From positions 2,542,001 to 2,606,000 of the forward strand of contig NZ_SMFZ01000002.1 of assembly GCF_004339565.1 (NCBI RefSeq): a DNA stretch of 64,000 nucleotides. The letters are read 5' to 3'. The number at the start of each line of letters is the position of its first letter. Position 1 is the stretch's first letter. The notes under the pieces were generated by a model that did not search any database, was not told where the DNA came from, and was given only the letters and a program-made list of their open reading frames with translations. Source of the DNA: Pseudonocardia endophytica (lineage in GTDB: Bacteria > Actinomycetota > Actinomycetes > Mycobacteriales > Pseudonocardiaceae). A program made the translations under genes and the position numbers. Shown here piece by piece: positions 60,489-64,000 of the stretch.

Positions 60489-62051
60489 TCAGCGGTGCAC
60501 GCTCTCCGCGGCGCCCGCGTACCGCTCGCGCAGGTCGCGCTTGAGCACCTTGCCGGTGGCGGTGCGCGGGAGCTCGTCGACGAACTCCACGCGTCGCGGG
60601 CACTTGTAGTGCGCGATCCGGCCACGGGCGTGGTCGATCAGGTCCGCGGGTGCTGCGTCCGTGCCCGGCCGCAGCACGACGACGGCGAGGACGGACTCGC
60701 CCCATCGCTCGTCGGGTGTACCGATCACGGCCACGTCCAGCACGGCCGGGTGTCCGAACAGGACCTGCTCCACCTCGATCGGATAGATGTTCTCCCCGCC
60801 GGAGATGACCATGTCCTTCTTACGGTCGACGAGCGTGACGAACCCGTCCGCGTCCGACCGGCCCAGGTCCCCGCTGTGGAACCAGCCGCCGCGCATGGCC
60901 TCCGCGGTGTCGGCGGGCCTTCCCCAGTAGCCGGCGAACACGTTCGGGCCGCGCAGGACGAGCTCGCCGACCTCGCCGACGGGCACGTCGTGGTCCTCGT
61001 CGTCGACGAGCCGGACGTCGACGTGCATGAACGGCCGCCCGACGGATCCCGCGTGCGAGACGACGAAGTCCGCGTCCAGCAGCAGCGCGCACGGCGCGGT
61101 CTCGGTCATGCCGAAGCCCTCGAGGAAGCGCCAGCCGCGGGACCGGTAGAAGTCGATCACCGGGAGCGGGCACGGAGCGCCGCCGCACAGCACGAACTGC
61201 ATGCTCGAGACGTCGACGGAGTCGAAGTCCGGTACCTGGGACAGGGCCGCCCACATCGCGGGCACCATGAACTGCGACGTCACCCGGTGCTCGGCGAGCA
61301 GCTCGAGCGTCCGGCGCGGCTCGAACGCGCGCACGGTGACGACCGTGGCCCCGGCGTAGAGGAACGGCAGGACGGAGTTGCCGAGCGCTCCGATGTGGAA
61401 CATCGGGGCGACGGCGAGGGTGACCGACGCCCCGGACAGGCCGGTGCCGATCGTCGTGCAGTTGATCGCGTTCCACAGCATGTTCCCGTGGGTCAGCATC
61501 GCGCCCTTCGGGCGTCCGGTGGTCCCGGACGTGTACATGATCATGCAGAGGTCGTCGTCGCGGATCGCGCCGTCGGGCGGCCGCAGCGACGGACCGGCGG
61601 CCGAGGCCGTCAGCTCGGTCGTCGGGACGCCCCCGGTCGGCTCGGGCGGCCCGTCGACGAGGACGTGCCGCACGCCGTGGCCTCCGGTGCCGAGTGCGGC
61701 GTCGGCGAGCGTGCGGAAGCGCTCCGAGACGGCGATCGCCGTCGCGCCCGAGTCGGACAGGATGTAGCCGATCTCGGACGCGCCCAGCCGGACGTTGACC
61801 GGGACGGACACCGCACCGAGGTTCGCCACCGCGAACACGACCTGCATGAAGCCGATCGAGTTCTCCATCAGGACGACGACCCGGTCACCGCGCCGGATCC
61901 CGAGGTCGTGCAGCGCGTGGGCCGTGGCCGCTGAGGAGCGCTCGAGCTCGTCGTAGGACATCCGCCTGCCGGTGTCCCCGTCGACGAGGGCCGTCGCGGT
62001 CGGCTTGCGCCGTGCCCGGCGCACGATCCAGTCCCCGATGCCACCCTGCAC
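60489..62051 (-). CDS. AMP-forming acyl-CoA ligase
   Basis: 520 residues. P-loop YTSGTTGRPKGAM, GMTET, hinge GDLGRSDADGFVTLVDRKKDM and catalytic Lys in ATGKVLKRDL are present. First gene of a ligase-dehydrogenase-BVMO operon with operator site 4 just upstream. Two such ligases in one regulon suggest activation of both an initial and a later acid. GTG start after GAGGAACAGC. Confidence 0.92.
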   Translation of the reverse strand: MQGGIGDWIVRRARRKPTATALVDGDTGRRMSYDELERSSAATAHALHDLGIRRGDRVVVLMENSIGFMQVVFAVANLGAVSVPVNVRLGASEIGYILSDSGATAIAVSERFRTLADAALGTGGHGVRHVLVDGPPEPTGGVPTTELTASAAGPSLRPPDGAIRDDDLCMIMYTSGTTGRPKGAMLTHGNMLWNAINCTTIGTGLSGASVTLAVAPMFHIGALGNSVLPFLYAGATVVTVRAFEPRRTLELLAEHRVTSQFMVPAMWAALSQVPDFDSVDVSSMQFVLCGGAPCPLPVIDFYRSRGWRFLEGFGMTETAPCALLLDADFVVSHAGSVGRPFMHVDVRLVDDEDHDVPVGEVGELVLRGPNVFAGYWGRPADTAEAMRGGWFHSGDLGRSDADGFVTLVDRKKDMVISGGENIYPIEVEQVLFGHPAVLDVAVIGTPDERWGESVLAVVVLRPGTDAAPADLIDHARGRIAHYKCPRRVEFVDELPRTATGKVLKRDLRERYAGAAESVHR

Positions 62052-62088
62052 GCTGTTCCTCCTCGAACCCCCGCGAGCGAATCAGGAG

Positions 62089-62104
62089 TCGACTCGTCAG
62101 TCAA
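62089..62104. promoter_or_regulatory. Operator site 4 of the TetR-type motif
   Basis: TCGAC-TCGTCA-GTCAA. On the minus strand TTGACT is a -35 with TTCGCT 17 bases on, the same layout as site 3. It fills the gap between the ligase start and the CHAT gene stop. Confidence 0.65.
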
Positions 62105-62105
62105 G

Positions 62106-64000
62106 TCAGCCGACGAGGACGTGCGCCGCCCACCGGGACGGGGCGGTCGGCTGGTCCGAGCGCAGCGCGAGCACGGCGCGGTGGAGGGCCCGCGCGGCGG
62201 GGTCGGCGTCGGTCGTCGACGCCAGCTCGGCGTAGAAGCCCTGCGCGATCCGCCGTGCCGCCGTGTCGGCGACCGGCCAGAGCGTCCCGACGACCTGGTG
62301 GAACCCGGCGATCCGGAACGCCGTCGCGATGTGCACCGCCTCGTCCGCGAGGCGGTCGCTCGACGTGGCGGTGGAGCACGCCGACAGGAACGCCAGCCCG
62401 GCGTCCGGGAGGGACAGCGCGGCGAGGTCGGCGACGGTCAGCGGTGCCGTCCGGTGGTCGTGGAGTACCAGCCGGCTGAGGGCGGGGGTGACCGGGTCGT
62501 ATGTCGCGTGACAGGCGAAGTGCGCGAACCGGTGGGTGGCCAGCGCGTCGAGGACGGCCTCGCGGGTGGCGTCCGGTCCGGAGAGGACGGTCGCCGCCGG
62601 GAGGATGTCGGTGATCCGCTCGATCTCGGCGCGCGCGCCGGGGAGGGCGGTCGCCCCCGGGGTCGTGCTCATCTCGACCGCCAGGACGTCCTCGCCCGTG
62701 GAGGCCCGGTGGCCGGTCCCCGCCGCTCGTCCGGACCGGAGCGCGTCGATCGTCGGCGTGTAGGAGGAGACGACGTGATCCATGACGGACGGTCCGGTAC
62801 CCGGGCGGCGGTGGTGCCCGGCGGCATGGAGCGGGAGGAAGGACGCGATCCCGACCGGGCACCACCGGATCGCCGGAAGATCGGACCGTCCGGGACGGAC
62901 CGGCGGGCTCAGGTCCAGCTCCGCGAGGACCGGACCGGTGACGTGGTCCCACAGCCAGGCCAGGTCGTCGAGCATGCGTCGTTCGACGTCCGTGCCAGCC
63001 GGCAGGCGGAAGGCGTCGGCGCGAATGCGGAGCTCGTCGTAGGTGCAGTCGAGCCGGACGGTCCGGACCGGCTCGTCGCCGACCACGAGGAGGGCGTCGC
63101 ACCGGTGCGGGCCGGCGGTGACGACCACGATCGGCTCGTCGACGGGCGAGGACGTCCACGGGCCGATCTCCGCCGGACGGAGGAACTCCTCCAGCCCGGC
63201 CCGGGTCCGGATCCGGTCGATCAGTGCCTCCCACCGCGCGACGACCTCCAGGTGACGGTCCCTCCTGCCGTCGTGCGGGGGAGCGGCACCCTGCCCGCTC
63301 TCGTAGAGATCGAGGCCGGCCAGGTCGGACGCGCCGAGCAGGTCCCGCAGGAGCTCGAACTCCTCCGCCAGTGCGGGGTCGGCCTCCCGGAGCAGGTCGA
63401 GCTCACGTCGGCCGTCGAGGGCCTCGCGGAGCAGCACACCGCGTGAGTGCTCCAGGAGCTGGACCGCGTGCTCGGGGCGGCCGGCCTCCAGCGCGACCGA
63501 CGCCGCCTCCGCCGGGAGTCCGGCGAGCTCGCCGAGTCCGTGTTCACGGTCCGCGCGCCGGAGGCGGCGGGGCGCGATCCCGGGAAGCCGGGTGACGGCG
63601 TACTCGTACGCGGCCAGTGCGACGTCCGGCCGCCGCTTCTCCGCCGCCATGGCCGCCCTGCCCAGGAAGAGGTGCGCGACGACACGGGTCCGGGGCGCGA
63701 CGCCGTCGTCGTCCAGCTCGGTGCAGTGCGCCCGGATCTCGTCCACGATGCCCGGGTCGCGGACCGGCGCGAGTGCGCGGATCAGCGACAGCACGGCCAG
63801 TTCACGCACCTCGGATCCGACCGGTGCGACGGCGACGGCCCGGCGCCCGGCCCGCACGGCCTCCTCCAACGCGGTCTCGTCGCCGGTGACCTCGTACAGG
63901 GTTCGCGCGATCAGGCTGAGATTGCTCAGCCGGCCGCCGACGGGTCCGCTCCCCGGGGCGGTGGCCTCCGCCGCCGTCCTGGCCACCCGGACCGCCTCCC
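62106..64000 (-). CDS. CHAT-domain protein (start outside window)
   Basis: At least 630 residues, open at the right edge. The N-terminal part is helical with repeat-like ALA/LEU patterns as in TPR arrays. The C-terminal ~300 residues form a CHAT caspase-like protease domain with the catalytic His in ACHATYD (codon 62508-62510) and Cys in LSACSTA (codon 62376-62378). CHAT proteins act in stress, defence or regulated proteolysis. No partner gene is visible here. The stop lies two bases from operator site 4. Confidence 0.87.
   Translation of the reverse strand, partial: EAVRVARTAAEATAPGSGPVGGRLSNLSLIARTLYEVTGDETALEEAVRAGRRAVAVAPVGSEVRELAVLSLIRALAPVRDPGIVDEIRAHCTELDDDGVAPRTRVVAHLFLGRAAMAAEKRRPDVALAAYEYAVTRLPGIAPRRLRRADREHGLGELAGLPAEAASVALEAGRPEHAVQLLEHSRGVLLREALDGRRELDLLREADPALAEEFELLRDLLGASDLAGLDLYESGQGAAPPHDGRRDRHLEVVARWEALIDRIRTRAGLEEFLRPAEIGPWTSSPVDEPIVVVTAGPHRCDALLVVGDEPVRTVRLDCTYDELRIRADAFRLPAGTDVERRMLDDLAWLWDHVTGPVLAELDLSPPVRPGRSDLPAIRWCPVGIASFLPLHAAGHHRRPGTGPSVMDHVVSSYTPTIDALRSGRAAGTGHRASTGEDVLAVEMSTTPGATALPGARAEIERITDILPAATVLSGPDATREAVLDALATHRFAHFACHATYDPVTPALSRLVLHDHRTAPLTVADLAALSLPDAGLAFLSACSTATSSDRLADEAVHIATAFRIAGFHQVVGTLWPVADTAARRIAQGFYAELASTTDADPAARALHRAVLALRSDQPTAPSRWAAHVLVG

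Overview
The window reads as chromosome of a very GC-rich actinobacterium. A Pseudonocardia-like or related Pseudonocardiaceae genome is my best guess, inferred from codon use, frequent GTG starts, many ATGA/GTGA stop-start overlaps, and the divergent pair of a DUF5997 protein and an HTH-less LysR effector domain. I saw no rRNA, tRNA, CRISPR array or intact transposase.

Region A (1-16.5 kb, nearly all minus strand) is the right-hand part of a hybrid type I/type II polyketide cluster. It holds a type I PKS that begins with a decarboxylating KSQ-AT loading module, cut by the left edge. It also holds a free-standing acyltransferase, a KASIII-like acyltransferase lacking the usual Cys/His, the minimal type II pair KS-alpha and CLF, a metallo-beta-lactamase-fold (ActIV-like) enzyme, an acyl-CoA dehydrogenase, an F420/luciferase-type oxidoreductase, a P450, an SRPBCC protein, a group D-type flavin monooxygenase, a DHA2 exporter and an AlkZ-like DNA glycosylase. 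This set of parts resembles the hedamycin type of cluster, so a DNA-reactive aromatic product is a reasonable hypothesis. No ACP or ketoreductase is visible here. Direct repeats with an 11-bp period lie ahead of three of its operons.

Region B (16.6-23.4 kb) is mixed. It has a lipoprotein esterase, a FetB-type permease, a GbcA-like Rieske oxygenase preceded by a truncated sarcosine-oxidase-like remnant, and a minus-strand set (GntR regulator, MetE-like protein, muconolactone-isomerase-like protein, alpha/beta hydrolase).

Region C (23.5-41.5 kb, plus strand) is a tightly packed run of 18 genes for uptake and catabolism of an aromatic acid. It contains GalB- and GalC-like lower-pathway enzymes, a phthalate-dioxygenase-type Rieske oxygenase with ferredoxin, and a complete oligopeptide-type ABC importer. 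It continues with a CoA-dependent side-chain set (ligase, acyl-CoA dehydrogenase, MaoC hydratase, SDR, amidohydrolase), an MFS carrier, LigA/LigB-type extradiol dioxygenase subunits and an adenine-deaminase-like protein. The MFS frame is open straight into LigA. A perfect AT-rich palindrome sits between this run and the divergent GntR gene.

Region D (41.5-48.5 kb) carries unrelated single genes: a methyltransferase, a YihY protein, a polysaccharide deacetylase, an MFS protein, the LysR-like/DUF5997 pair, a small secreted protein and a PPOX flavoprotein. Two copies of a ~92-bp palindromic repeat flank the secreted-protein gene, and a partial third copy lies at 18.9 kb. One copy abuts the remnant of a lost flavin oxidoreductase gene.

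Region E (48.6-62.1 kb) looks like one TetR regulon. It has a biotin-dependent acyl-CoA carboxylase pair, two CoA ligases, two Baeyer-Villiger-type monooxygenases, an HSL-type esterase, an acyl-CoA dehydrogenase and a TetR regulator. A 16-bp motif, TYGAC-N6-GTCRA, occurs ahead of all four transcription units. The enzymes fit breakdown of a ketone or terpenoid-like compound through ester formation, hydrolysis, CoA activation, dehydrogenation and carboxylation. The window ends inside a CHAT-protease-domain gene.
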